The position numbers and the translations under genes were made by a program. From Opitutus sp. ER46 (lineage in GTDB: Bacteria; Verrucomicrobiota; Verrucomicrobiia; Opitutales; Opitutaceae): a stretch of 64,000 nt of DNA. The notes below the pieces were generated by a model, which saw only the letters and a list, made by a program, of their open reading frames with translations, had not been told where the DNA came from and searched no databases. Positions 18,701-28,006 of the stretch are shown here, piece by piece. The stretch lies in assembly GCF_003054705.1 (NCBI RefSeq), contig NZ_QAYX01000024.1, positions 372,001-436,000 of the forward strand, given 5' to 3'. How positions within the stretch are numbered: position 1 is the stretch's first letter; each line of letters starts with the position of its first letter.

Positions 18701-20861
18701 TGGTACGCCACGGCGTGCGGCGCACACGCCGGGCTCCGGGCGGGCTTTGCTGTACTACGGCGACGGGGTGATCACGAGCCTTCCCCTGACTGTGTCCGCT
18801 CCCGCTGAGTCGACCGTCGCGGTGGTAGGCAACCGGGTGGGGGCGCTTACGGATATGGACGGCTTGCTGCTGATCGACGCCCTCGCCAGCGACATCGACC
18901 GATATCTTCGCGTGGTAGTTGGTGCCGACGGCCAACTGATTTACGTGGGCCACTGGCACAATCTTGGCACCGCCCTCGCCTGGAATTCATCGCGGCGGCG
19001 GCTGTACGCCGCCGATGGTGCCAGCGGCGTTGCCTATGAGACGGTGCCGACGACCGGAGTTTTTGGGGGAATGCTCGAGAGGCGTGCTGTCGGCGTGCCG
19101 CCGCTCCGGCTCAATGCTGACGGCTCGCTGATCGCGATGGCCGATGGGCGAGTAACGGACGCCGGTCTGGACCGTGTGGGGACGCTGGCCAACAGCGTTC
19201 TGGATGCGGCTTGGTTGTCCAATCGACTCTACACGCTACGGGCTGATGACGAGGGCGAAGCGGAAGTGCAGCGCTGGTTGGAACGGACCTACCTTCAGGA
19301 CGGCTCGGTCGCCGTGCCCGGTTTGCCGGTGGCGATGTTTGCCATCTCGGACAAACAACTCGTCGTGGTGACGTCAGCGCAGGGTTACCTAGTGTTTACC
19401 GTGCTGAACGCGGACCTGACGGTCTCGACGACAGGTGGCGGGATGGAGGCGTTTGCCGGCGTGTACCTGGCGAAGCTTGGGACGGACGGCGCGGGTGGCG
19501 ATCTGGCGCTGCTGGTGCGGGCGAACGGGTCGGCGGTGCTGGTGGGCAATGTCCTCGGCACAAACGGCGGCGGGCTGCTCTGCGAAAACGTCACCCTCGG
19601 GCGCGACGGCACGTTTGTCGCCAACGCCCTCGATCCGCGGACGAACGCGGCGCGGACGGTCTCCGGGGTGATCAATGGCGACGGCACATTGAGCGGCTCG
19701 GTGTATCCGCTGGAGCTGACGTTCACGGGCAGCCGGGCGACCGGCAGCGGCGGGCTGGCGGGCTACTACGTGGTGCCGCCGCTCAACGGCGCGCTCGGCG
19801 GTTCGTACGGGATCGTGGCGCCGGACGGTCGCGCGGTCTTCTTCGCCTACTCGGGCAACACGTCCGCCGGCGGCCTGGGCACGTTCGCCAATGGTCAGAT
19901 GACGCTCACGCCGGCGAGCGGGGCGCAACTCACCGTCACGATCGATGGCGGCGGTTCGGTGCGCGTGATCGCGGACAAGACCGGGTTCGCCGGACAGAAG
20001 TTCGGCGGACTGCGCGACGGCGTGCGGCAGGCGATGCGGCTGTTCAACATCTCGAGCCGCGGGCGCACGGGCGACGGACTCAATACATTGGTGGCCGGCT
20101 TCGTGATCTCCGGCTCGGCGAATCGCAACGTGCTGATCCGGGCGGTCGGTCCGACGCTCTCGAAGCTGAGCGTGAAGGAGCCGATCGCGGATCCGAAGCT
20201 GAGCCTGTACCAGGGATCGACGCTGCTGAAGGAGGTCGACAACTGGAGCAGCGAGGCGAATGCCGCGGACATCGCGGCGGCGGCGAAGCGGACGCAGGCC
20301 TTTGAGCTGCCGAACCCGAGCAAGGACGCGGCGCTGTACGTGAACCTCCCGCCCGCAATCTACACGGTGATGGTGACGCCCGCGGCGGGCAGCCATGGCG
20401 TGGCGCTGGTGGAGGTGTACGACGGCGACGACCTGACGGGCACCGACCAGCCGCACCTGGCAAACATCTCCACCCGCGGTTGGGTGGGAACCGGTGAGGA
20501 CGTGTTGGTGGCTGGCGTGGTCGTTTCGGGCAACACGCCGAAGCGGGTCCTGATCCGCGGCATCGGCCCGCGCCTGACGGACCTCGGCGTGAGCCAGGGC
20601 GCGCTGGCCGACCCGATCCTGACGTTGCGCGACTCCGAAAAAGTAATCGCCACGAACGACAACTGGGGCACGCAGACCTCGGGCCTTTCCGCCGATGAAA
20701 TCATCGTGCGCTCCGCGCCGACCGGGGCCTTCGGCCTGCTGCCCGGCAGCAAGGATGCCGTGCTCCTGCTCACGCTCGAACCCGGCCTCTACACCGCGAT
20801 CCTCAGCGGCAAGGGCGACACCACCGGCACCGGCATGATCGAGGTGTACGAAGTGAACTAA
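15732..20861 (+). CDS. Giant secreted Ig-like repeat protein, paralogue A
   Basis: The 1,709-residue protein has a signal peptide (residues 1-20) and seven tandem Ig-like domains up to about residue 655. Each has the pattern TYQW.K(D/N)G, then GAT, then DAG.Y.V.VTN; the usual core cysteine pair is absent. A middle region (about 655-1235) has repeating short beta motifs, perhaps a propeller. A linker domain follows (about 1235-1435). The C-terminus (about 1435-1709) holds two related beta-domains starting FNISSRGRTGDGLNTLVAGF and NISTRGWVGTGEDVLVAGV. Such proteins are usually surface or adhesion proteins, but the role here is unknown. A paralogue follows directly; the last 1.1 kb is almost identical between them. 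Confidence 0.88.
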   Translation: MHLRRFVVVFVLFWSALSALGLDSSGASTGPLARPSLDPSVQPPILVSIAGGGTVETGERVTMTVTYWGSQEGVTYQWQKDGALIAGATNAFLIIGAATAADAGTYEATVTNAGGSNPASTTLVVKPLAPPAFTAQPESRTVHVNQTAVFTFSASGSYPRTFQWLRNGAPISSATDASLTIEAATLADAAGYSVVVTNSQGAATSGVATLTVNAAVVPVCTSTEPSDVTVTAGGEATFRLGLTAGTPPYTYQWLKNGAAIAGATRDELRFASVTLGDAGKYSIQVVNIAGTATSREAVLTVNPATPVTFQMQPVGATVVEGQSFELVVGAIGSPPITYQWEKDGVPIPDANKRTYRVLTATPAHAGVYRVAVTNPAGTVYSKTATVVVDPAVPPTITTPPASVSIGYFGDIFLTVAVAGTGPFTYQWSKDGVALAEGSSSNYQRTHAQPSDTGSYTVTVANKAGSVTSSPAVVTVAAPRAPTIALQPVSARVPLGQGVSFRATYVEDGTGPLTAQWRKNGSPLPGATTDTYSIQAVKGADAGRYSLQVTGLGGTVTSDDAILTVVVPQPPALLAWSTGIAVTLGKPFEIDTGFMSGTGPFDYQWYLNGTAIVGATGSSYSVSAAKAADLGSYTVRIIGPGGVTFSSEAVTRLEASNTAPWVSTVQLGDIVYFLATQPGRIERYDMATEKWLPTVLLSATQVPTAFLPMTEGVYVAYGRALVRRSPSLAEETAVLNATAQITELCAYDAWLYYFCQDAPNAPRSLNKVRRSDFAAPATVTPYTQITFSAGSRRGYGILDVRSMPTPFTIDANGAFTPVATPDYPYAFPRGSRSYLLAGEAEVATTGGAVFRTSDMSYVASLGQPFLDLVSRSDGATVVFRNNAAHLLRAGDYVETARATVPFVPMRAFGRGTDVFAFGAGAGSTPIAVAKLAPTAFVTPALNPVTTGQGERMSFDGVFFANGIVHLVSRSKQAVVRWSTLTRSYLTAVPLRGTPRRAAHTPGSGRALLYYGDGVITSLPLTVSAPAESTVAVVGNRVGALTDMDGLLLIDALASDIDRYLRVVVGADGQLIYVGHWHNLGTALAWNSSRRRLYAADGASGVAYETVPTTGVFGGMLERRAVGVPPLRLNADGSLIAMADGRVTDAGLDRVGTLANSVLDAAWLSNRLYTLRADDEGEAEVQRWLERTYLQDGSVAVPGLPVAMFAISDKQLVVVTSAQGYLVFTVLNADLTVSTTGGGMEAFAGVYLAKLGTDGAGGDLALLVRANGSAVLVGNVLGTNGGGLLCENVTLGRDGTFVANALDPRTNAARTVSGVINGDGTLSGSVYPLELTFTGSRATGSGGLAGYYVVPPLNGALGGSYGIVAPDGRAVFFAYSGNTSAGGLGTFANGQMTLTPASGAQLTVTIDGGGSVRVIADKTGFAGQKFGGLRDGVRQAMRLFNISSRGRTGDGLNTLVAGFVISGSANRNVLIRAVGPTLSKLSVKEPIADPKLSLYQGSTLLKEVDNWSSEANAADIAAAAKRTQAFELPNPSKDAALYVNLPPAIYTVMVTPAAGSHGVALVEVYDGDDLTGTDQPHLANISTRGWVGTGEDVLVAGVVVSGNTPKRVLIRGIGPRLTDLGVSQGALADPILTLRDSEKVIATNDNWGTQTSGLSADEIIVRSAPTGAFGLLPGSKDAVLLLTLEPGLYTAILSGKGDTTGTGMIEVYEVN

Positions 20862-21351
20862 GGCGCTGACGCGCAGCGCCTCTGCGCTGCGCTAATGCAG
20901 AATGGAGAATGCAGAATTTAGAATGACGGAAGCCGGCGCGGTCATGGGGCTGCGCCGGCGCGAAGCGGGCGCGTGGCAGCGCTCTTCTGGTTGTGATGGG
21001 GAAACACCTTGCCGTCCGCGTACCGACGCGCCCGCGGCTTCGGCGGGTGGGGCAATATTCCGGCCGGTTTTCCTCCGTGTGCTCCTCCGGCCTCCGTGCG
21101 CTCCGTGACGAGGCCTGGGCAGATTCTTTTCGAGGCTTGGTGAGTGCCTATGTGGAGTCTTGGCGCTCTTCCTCGGTGTCCTCCTCCGGGCTCCGTGCGC
21201 TCTGTGACGAGGATTGTCGCGATCTGCCACGTCGCGCACTCCGTGACGACGAACGAGAACGGCGCGCGGGCGAGTTGGTCTGCCGGTAGTAATAGAAATT
21301 CGAGAGGCCGGACGATTGACGGCGTTAAATGCACATGGTGTGCTCCGCGCC
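20862..21351. repeat. Intergenic repeat cluster after paralogue A
   Basis: No gene is visible. From left to right: a perfect 8-bp hairpin (GCGCAGCG/CGCTGCGC, 20871-20892) just after the stop; the AGAAT array (20893-20936); a GC-rich stretch; two copies of the CTCCGTG-type repeat (21068-21113 and 21166-21213), each ending in GTGACGAGG; and a partial third copy (21235-21259). About 380 bp of this region is repeated, with changes, after paralogue B. The last 100 bp should contain the promoter of paralogue B, but I see no convincing -35/-10 pair. Confidence 0.8.
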
Positions 21352-24300
21352 ATGTACGCACGTCGTTTCCTGCTACTGGCGGCATTCCTGTTTGGCAGCG
21401 CTCTATATGGGCAGTACGCCATCGATCCGACGGTGATTCCGTCGGACAACGGCACTGGTCCCGCCGCCACCGCTCCGTCGCTGCAGGGAATTTCCGGCGG
21501 CGGCACGGTCGAGAATGGTCAGCTCGTAAATCTGACGGTCCTGTTCTATGGCGACGGGGCGGGTCAGACGTATCAGTGGAAGAAGAACGGAGTAGAGCTG
21601 GCGGGTGCGACCGCGGTGTCCTACCGCATCGAGGCCGCGGTCGCGGCGGATGCCGGCACGTATGGCGTGACCGTGACGAACAGCGCCGGCGCCAGCGTGG
21701 CCACCACCAGTCTGGTGGTGAGGGCGCTCGCGGCCCCGACGATCTCTTCGCAGCCCTATTCCAATTCCGTTTACGTGGGGCAGAACGCTTCATTCTACAT
21801 CACCGCCAACGGCAGTTACCCGCGGACGTATCAGTGGCGCCGTGACGGAACGGCCATCGCGGGCGCGACGACCTCGGTGCTTTCCTTGACGGCAGTTACA
21901 CTCGCCGATGCCGCCGGATATTCGGTCGTGGTCTCCAACAGCCAAGGCTCTGCCACCAGCCAGACCGCCACGCTGACGGTCAATGCGGCGGTGGCTCCGG
22001 TCCTGTATCCCAGCTATCCTAACGACCAGACGGTGATGGTGGGAAACTCCGTTTCGTTCGGCTATAGCCTGAACGCCGGGTCTTCGCCATTTGCCATACA
22101 GTGGTACAAGAACGGCACGGCGATCCCCGGCGCGACCACCACCCCGTTGCTCATAAACAACATCGCCCTGGCTGATGCCGGCAATTACTCGGTCAAGGTG
22201 AGCAATGCCGCCGGCTCCGCCACCAGCCGCGAGGCGGTCCTCACCGTCAACCCCGCGACGCCAGTCACGATTTACACACAGCCGGAGGGGGTCACCGTGG
22301 CCGAGGGACAATCCTTTCAGCTCAGCGCTTACGCGTCCGGCAGTTCGCCGTTGACGTACCAGTGGGAGAAGGACGGTACTCCGATCAAGGACGCGAAGTA
22401 CTCCTATTACTCCGTGAGTGCCGCGGCGTTCGCGGACGCGGGTGCTTACCGCGTGGCGGTGACTAATCCGGCGGGTACGGTTTACAGCAGCGCCGCCACG
22501 GTCACGGTCAATGCGGCCCAGGCTCCCACCATCACGCGTCAGCCTGCGAGTGTGACGGTGCCGTATGCCGGTACGCTGGACTTGTCGGTGGGCGTTGCCG
22601 GCACCCCGCCACTTACCATCCAGTGGTCGAAAGACGGGGTGGTTATCCCCAACGCCGTCGATGCGAACTACCATCTCTATGAGGCAAAGCCGACGCACAG
22701 CGGCAGCTATACGGTCGTTGTAAAGAACCGGGTGGGGAGCATTACCAGCAACGCGGCGGTGGTGAAGGTATCGGAACCGGTGGCGCCGACCATCACCGAA
22801 CAACCCAAGCCGGCCCGTGTGGCCTTGGGCCAGAACGCCAGCTTTTCCGCATACTGGTCGTCGACCGGGGCTGGGCCGGTGAAGGTCCAGTGGCGTAAAA
22901 ACGGCGTTCCTTTGGCCGGGGCAACGTACAGCAGTTACTCCATCTCGGCGGTGAAGGAGTCTGACGCCGGTGTCTATTCGCTGCAGGCCACCGGCCCGGG
23001 CGGAACCGCGACCAGCAACGACGCCAGCCTGACCGTATTGCCGCCCGAACCGCCGAAGGTTTCGTACTGGCCCAGTGACACGAGTGTCTCGTTGGGGAAC
23101 TCGCTGTACCTCGGCGGCATGAGCGTCTACGGCTCTCCGCCCTTTACGTATCAGTGGTATCGAAACGGCGTGGCCCTTGCGGGAGCGACCTCGGCCTACT
23201 ATCGGGTCGACAACGTGACTGCCGCCGACCTTGGCACCTACGTGGTCAGGGTCACGGGCCCCGGCGGCATCCTGATCTCGCGCGAAATCCGGGTTGCGTT
23301 GAACGAGAGTAACACGACGCCATGGGTGAGCGTCGCCCAACTCGGCGAGGTCGTGTACTTCCTCGCGACCGAGCCCAGCCGAATCGAGCGTTACGATCTC
23401 GCTGCCGAAAAGTGGCTGCCGAGCGTGGTCCTAAGCGCCACACAGGTGCCCACGGCGTTCCTGCCCACCACGGAGGGGGTGTACGTTGCGTACGGTCGGA
23501 CATTGGCCCGGCGTTCACCTAGCCTGGTGGATGAGACTCCGGTTTTGAATGCCGGCGCCGACATTACGCAGCTCTATGCCCACGGGGACTTTCTCTATTA
23601 CCTGAGCGGCGCTCCGAATTACTCGCCGACGCTGCAGTCCGTGCGGCGGAGCAACCTACAGCCGGGACCCACGGTGGCGGCCATGCACAAGGTCGTGTTC
23701 TCCCAGTTGACCAACCGTGGGTACGGCCTGACCTCTAATGAGGCGAGCCGGCCGGCCGCCTTCACCATCTCCTCCGATGGGTCATTCACCGATGTCACGA
23801 CCGCGTCGTACGACGCCTACGACTCCTATAGTATTAAGCGGCTTCATCTCGTCGCGGGAGGGTCTGAGTTGGTCACCACCAATGGGTCGCGGTTCGCGAC
23901 CCCTTCCTTGGCGTACACCGGCTCCCTCGGCTTGCCGTTCCTGGATCTCGTATCGCGGAGCGACGGCGCGACCGTCGTGCTTCGAGCGGGAATGGCCCAC
24001 CTGCTCCGCGCGGGTGATTACGCGGAGACCGCACGAGCGCCCCTGTCCTTCGCCGCAACCCGCGCCTTTGGCCGCGGCACCGATGTATTCGTTTTCGGCG
24101 CGAATGCGGGCACATTGCCGTTTGCTGTGGCCAAACTGGCTCCGGCGGCGTTCGTCGCTCCCATCCCGCGCCCCGTCACGACCGGGCAGGGGGAACGGAT
24201 GTCGCTGGACGGAGTGGCGTTCGGCGATGGCGTTGTGCAGATCGTCAGCCGCACCAAGCAGGCCGTGGTGCGCTGGTCCACGTCCACGCGCAGCTACCTT

Positions 24301-26463
24301 AGCGCTGTGCCGCTGCGCGGGAGTCCGCGTCTGGTTACGTCCAATCCCAAGGGGACGCGCACGCTCCTGCAGTACGAAGACGGCACCCTTACCGCGGTGC
24401 CGCTGACTTTAAGCACGCCTACGGAGACGGCCGTGGCTGTCCACCCCTACTCCTTCGGGAGCGTAATGGATATTGAACGTCTCCTGGTTTGCTCGACGGG
24501 GTATAACCGGATGGGGTTCGACGCGAATGGGCAGTTCGTTTTCTCCACCAGCTATGAGAGCTCTGGTCTCGGGCTGTATTGGAACGCGGCGCTTCGGCGG
24601 CTCTACTCGGTCTCCCGCTACTCCTCCGGCTTCCAATACGAGGCGACGACGGCGGAAGGCATTCCCGGTTACGCCGTGGCGGGATCGACGGATGCGACGA
24701 TGCCGCTGTGCCCGAATGCCGAAGGTACTTTGATGGCGACGGGCAATGGGCGCGTGTTGAGCGCCGATCTGAAGCCGTTGGGCGCTCTGGCGAACAATAT
24801 CCTGGATGGAGCGTGGCTCGGGAATCGGCTCTACTCCCTGCGGGTGGGCACTGCCGGTACGGCGCAGGTGCAGCGCTGGTCGGAGGTGACGTATTTGCTG
24901 GACGGGACGGTGGATCTCCCCGGCACGCCGCTGCGGGTGTTCGCCATCTCAGACAAGCAACTGGTGGTGGTGACGTCGGTGCAGGGGTTCCCGTCGTTCA
25001 CCGTGCTCAATGCGGACCTGACGGTTTCCAATCTCGGCGCGGGCGCGGAGGCGTTTGCGGGCGTGTACTTGGCGAAGCTTGGGACGGGTGGCGCGGGGGG
25101 CGATCTGGCGCTGCTGGTACGGGCGAACGGCTCGGCGGTGCTGGTGGGCAATGTTCTCGGCACAAACGAGGGCGGGCTGCTCTGCGAGAACGTCACCCTT
25201 GGGCGCGACGGCACGTTTATCGCGAACGCACTTGATCCGCGCACGAGTGCGGGGCGCTTGGTCTCCGGCGTGATCAACGTCGACGGCACATTGAGTGGCT
25301 CGGTGTATCCGCTGGAGCTGACGTTCACGGGCAGCCGGCCAACGGGCAGCGGCGGGCTGGCGGGCTACTACGTGGTGCCGCCGCTCAACGGCGCGCTCGG
25401 CGGTTCGTACGGCATCGTGGCGCCGGACGGCCGCGCGGTCTTCTTCGCCTACTCGGGCAACACGTCCGCCGGCGGCCTGGGCACGTTTGCCAATGGTCAG
25501 ATGACGCTCACGCCGGCGAGCGGGGCGCAACTCACCGTCACGATCGATGGCGGCGGTTCGGTGCGCGTGATCGCGGACAAGACCGGGTTCTCCGGACAGA
25601 AGTTCGGCGGACTGCGCGACGGCGTGCGGCAGGCGATGCGGCTGTTCAACATCTCGAGCCGCGGGCGCACGGGCGACGGACTCAATACATTGGTGGCCGG
25701 CTTCGTGATCTCCGGCTCGGCGAATCGCAACGTGCTGATCCGGGCGGTCGGTCCGACGCTCTCGAAGCTGAGCGTGAAGGAGCCGATCGCGGATCCGAAG
25801 CTGAGCCTGTACCAGGGATCGACGCTGCTGAAGGAGGTCGACAACTGGAGCAGCGAGGCGAATGCCGCGGACATCGCGGCGGCGGCGAAGCGGACGCAGG
25901 CCTTTGAGCTGCCGAACCCGAGCAAGGACGCGGCGCTGTACGTGAACCTCCCGCCCGCAATCTACACGGTGATGGTGACGCCCGCGGCGGGCAGCCATGG
26001 CGTGGCGCTGGTGGAGGTGTACGACGGCGACGACCTGACGGGCACCGACCAGCCGCACCTGGCAAACATCTCCACGCGCGGTTGGGTGGGAACCGGCGAG
26101 GACGTGCTGGTGGCCGGCGTGGTCGTCTCCGGCAACACGCCGAAGCGGGTCCTGATCCGCGGCATCGGCCCCAGACTGACAGACCTTGGTGTGAACCAGG
26201 GCGCGCTGGCCGACCCGATCCTGACGTTGCGCGACTCCGAGAAGGTGATCGCGACGAATGACAACTGGGGCACGCAGACCTCCGGCCTCTCCGCCGATGA
26301 AATCACCGTGCGTTCCATGCCGACCGGCGCCTTCGGCCTGCTGCCCGGCAGCAAGGACGCCGTGCTCCTGCTCACGCTCGAGCCCGGCCTCTACACCGCG
26401 ATCCTCAGCGGCAAGGGCGACACCACCGGCACCGGCATGATCGAGGTGTACGAAGTGAACTAA
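21352..26463 (+). CDS. Giant secreted Ig-like repeat protein, paralogue B
   Basis: The 1,703-residue protein has the same architecture as its upstream neighbour: signal peptide (residues 1-21, MYARRFLLLAAFLFGSALYG), seven Ig-like domains, the middle beta-rich region and two C-terminal FNISSRGRTG-type domains. The ATG at 21352 is chosen because it starts the signal peptide; an in-frame TTG lies 36 bp upstream. The N-terminal Ig domains have diverged clearly from paralogue A (often only the TYQW and DAG.Y motifs are retained). From about 25,070 on, the DNA is nearly identical with no insertion or deletion relative to A (constant offset of 5,602 bp). This points to tandem duplication followed by recent homogenisation of the 3' part. 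Confidence 0.88.
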   Translation: MYARRFLLLAAFLFGSALYGQYAIDPTVIPSDNGTGPAATAPSLQGISGGGTVENGQLVNLTVLFYGDGAGQTYQWKKNGVELAGATAVSYRIEAAVAADAGTYGVTVTNSAGASVATTSLVVRALAAPTISSQPYSNSVYVGQNASFYITANGSYPRTYQWRRDGTAIAGATTSVLSLTAVTLADAAGYSVVVSNSQGSATSQTATLTVNAAVAPVLYPSYPNDQTVMVGNSVSFGYSLNAGSSPFAIQWYKNGTAIPGATTTPLLINNIALADAGNYSVKVSNAAGSATSREAVLTVNPATPVTIYTQPEGVTVAEGQSFQLSAYASGSSPLTYQWEKDGTPIKDAKYSYYSVSAAAFADAGAYRVAVTNPAGTVYSSAATVTVNAAQAPTITRQPASVTVPYAGTLDLSVGVAGTPPLTIQWSKDGVVIPNAVDANYHLYEAKPTHSGSYTVVVKNRVGSITSNAAVVKVSEPVAPTITEQPKPARVALGQNASFSAYWSSTGAGPVKVQWRKNGVPLAGATYSSYSISAVKESDAGVYSLQATGPGGTATSNDASLTVLPPEPPKVSYWPSDTSVSLGNSLYLGGMSVYGSPPFTYQWYRNGVALAGATSAYYRVDNVTAADLGTYVVRVTGPGGILISREIRVALNESNTTPWVSVAQLGEVVYFLATEPSRIERYDLAAEKWLPSVVLSATQVPTAFLPTTEGVYVAYGRTLARRSPSLVDETPVLNAGADITQLYAHGDFLYYLSGAPNYSPTLQSVRRSNLQPGPTVAAMHKVVFSQLTNRGYGLTSNEASRPAAFTISSDGSFTDVTTASYDAYDSYSIKRLHLVAGGSELVTTNGSRFATPSLAYTGSLGLPFLDLVSRSDGATVVLRAGMAHLLRAGDYAETARAPLSFAATRAFGRGTDVFVFGANAGTLPFAVAKLAPAAFVAPIPRPVTTGQGERMSLDGVAFGDGVVQIVSRTKQAVVRWSTSTRSYLSAVPLRGSPRLVTSNPKGTRTLLQYEDGTLTAVPLTLSTPTETAVAVHPYSFGSVMDIERLLVCSTGYNRMGFDANGQFVFSTSYESSGLGLYWNAALRRLYSVSRYSSGFQYEATTAEGIPGYAVAGSTDATMPLCPNAEGTLMATGNGRVLSADLKPLGALANNILDGAWLGNRLYSLRVGTAGTAQVQRWSEVTYLLDGTVDLPGTPLRVFAISDKQLVVVTSVQGFPSFTVLNADLTVSNLGAGAEAFAGVYLAKLGTGGAGGDLALLVRANGSAVLVGNVLGTNEGGLLCENVTLGRDGTFIANALDPRTSAGRLVSGVINVDGTLSGSVYPLELTFTGSRPTGSGGLAGYYVVPPLNGALGGSYGIVAPDGRAVFFAYSGNTSAGGLGTFANGQMTLTPASGAQLTVTIDGGGSVRVIADKTGFSGQKFGGLRDGVRQAMRLFNISSRGRTGDGLNTLVAGFVISGSANRNVLIRAVGPTLSKLSVKEPIADPKLSLYQGSTLLKEVDNWSSEANAADIAAAAKRTQAFELPNPSKDAALYVNLPPAIYTVMVTPAAGSHGVALVEVYDGDDLTGTDQPHLANISTRGWVGTGEDVLVAGVVVSGNTPKRVLIRGIGPRLTDLGVNQGALADPILTLRDSEKVIATNDNWGTQTSGLSADEITVRSMPTGAFGLLPGSKDAVLLLTLEPGLYTAILSGKGDTTGTGMIEVYEVN

Positions 26464-27100
26464 GGCGCTGACGCGCAGCGCCTCTGCGCTGCGCTAATGC
26501 AGAATGGAGAATGCAGAATTTAGAATGACGGAAGCCGGCGCGGTCATGGGGCTGCGCCGGCGCGTGGCGGCGTTCCTCGCATCGTAACTGGGCGCCACGT
26601 TGCCGTCCGCGTACCGACGCGCCCGCGGCTTCGGCGGGTGGGGCAATATTCCGGCCGGTTTTCCTCCGTGTCCTCATTCGGCCTCTGTGAGCTCCGTGAC
26701 GAGGATTGGGCAGATTCTTTTCGAGGCTTGTTGAGTGCCTAAGTGGAGTTCTGACGGTTTTCCTCGGTGTCATCCTCCGGCCTCTGTGCACTCCGTGACG
26801 AAGAACGAGAACGGCCTTCGGAGTGAAAGTGAAAGCGAGAGTGAAAGTGGGGAGCCGCGAACGACGGGTGACGGCGCTGGCGCCTTGTCGACCTGCAACC
26901 TTCCGACCTCCCAACTTGCAACCTGCCAACTTGCCCACTTGGAACTGCGGCGCCCGTCAGCGCGACCTGCAACTTGCCAACTTCCGACCTGCCAACGTGC
27001 AACTTTCGAACCTGCAACCGGGCTGCCGGCGGGCGCAGCCGCCACTTGCCAATGGCGGCGAGGGAAGCTCAGCTCGCGGTGAACTTTCTTCGTTCCGCCC
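26464..27100. repeat. Intergenic repeat cluster after paralogue B
   Basis: No gene is visible. It repeats the order seen after paralogue A: hairpin (26473-26494), AGAAT array (26495-26538), GC-rich stretch, and CTCCGTG-type repeats at 26659-26704 and 26758-26803. Then comes a GTGAAA array (26821-26852) and two arrays of 7-8 nt units of the type CCAACTTG/CAACCTG (26889-26942 and 26963-27020). A short pyrimidine-rich leader precedes the next gene. I see no cobalamin or SAM riboswitch pattern upstream of the methyltransferase-like gene. Confidence 0.8.
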
Positions 27101-28006
27101 ATGACTCTCCTGCACGACATCATCCGCACCCGCCGGCTCGTTTGTGACGGCGCGATGGGAACCCAACTCATGCTCGCCGGCCTGGAGCAGGGCGCCTGCG
27201 GTGAGGCCTGGAATCTCACCCATCCGGACCGCGTCCTCGCCATCCAGCGGCGCTACGTCGAGGCGGGCGCGGACTGCATCATCACGAATACCTTTGGCGC
27301 CAGCCGCATCGGCCTCGCCAAGTACGGGCTCGAAAAGGATCTCGCCGCCATCAACCGCGCCGGGGCGCGGCTCGCGCGTGAGGCTTTCGGCGGCAAGCCG
27401 GGCTTCGTCCTTGGCGACATCGGCCCGCTCGGCGTGCTCCTGGAACCCTACGGCGACCTCTCGCTCGTCGACGCTTCCGCCGCGCTGCTCGAACAGGCGA
27501 AGGAACTCGTGGCTGCCGGCGTCGACGCCGTCATCATCGAGACCCAGACCGCACTCGAGGAACTCGGGCTCGCCATCGACGCCGCGAAACAGGCCGGGGC
27601 CGCGTGCATCATCGGCTCGGTCGCCTTCGACCGCGCGCCGGATGGCAAATCCTTCCGCACGATGATGGGCGTGTCGCCCGAACAGGCCGTCGAGGTGATC
27701 GTTGCCCACGGCGCGCACATCGTGGCGCTGAACTGCGGCGCGGGGATGGACATGCCGGCGGCCGCCGAGGTCGCCGCCCTTTTCCGTCAGCATTGCGCGC
27801 TGCCGATCATGGTGCAGCCCAACGCCGGGCAGCCCGTCCTCGAGCAGGGACGCCTGGTCTATCGTCAGTTGCCCGCCGACATGGCCAAGGCCGTGCCCGC
27901 CGCGCTCGCCGCCGGCGCCGCCATCGTCGGCTCCTGCTGCGGCAGCACGCCCGACCACACGCGCGCCATCCGCGCCGCCGTCGACGCCCACGCCGCCGCG
28001 CGCTAG
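27101..28006 (+). CDS. Homocysteine S-methyltransferase-domain protein (MetH N-terminal-domain type)
   Basis: This 301-residue, single-domain protein has the fold of the zinc-dependent homocysteine methyltransferase barrel: CDGAMGTQLMLAGL near the start, CIITNTFGASRIGLAKYGL, and GDIGPLG. The zinc ligands are present as Cys212 (LNCGAG) and Cys279/Cys280 (GSCCGSTP). Full MetH is about 1,200 residues; here only the substrate-activating domain exists. Stand-alone proteins of this type transfer methyl groups to homocysteine or another thiol, sometimes with a separate corrinoid protein. It is followed at 243 bp by a UroD-family gene on the same strand, and a corrinoid reactivator lies nearby. The methyl donor is not known. 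Confidence 0.85.
   Translation: MTLLHDIIRTRRLVCDGAMGTQLMLAGLEQGACGEAWNLTHPDRVLAIQRRYVEAGADCIITNTFGASRIGLAKYGLEKDLAAINRAGARLAREAFGGKPGFVLGDIGPLGVLLEPYGDLSLVDASAALLEQAKELVAAGVDAVIIETQTALEELGLAIDAAKQAGAACIIGSVAFDRAPDGKSFRTMMGVSPEQAVEVIVAHGAHIVALNCGAGMDMPAAAEVAALFRQHCALPIMVQPNAGQPVLEQGRLVYRQLPADMAKAVPAALAAGAAIVGSCCGSTPDHTRAIRAAVDAHAAAR

Noticed and set aside
20893-20936. AGAAT arrays as CRISPR or as coding repeats
   Set aside because: Seven-nucleotide period is not a multiple of three and there are no spacers; the arrays lie after stop codons.
21144-21845. 233-residue forward frame overlapping the start of paralogue B
   Set aside because: It begins in repeat DNA and overlaps the well-supported signal peptide and Ig domain in another frame.
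26464-27100. Cobalamin or SAM riboswitch upstream of the MetH-domain gene
   Set aside because: No B12-box or SAM-box pattern could be read; the region is made of short repeats.
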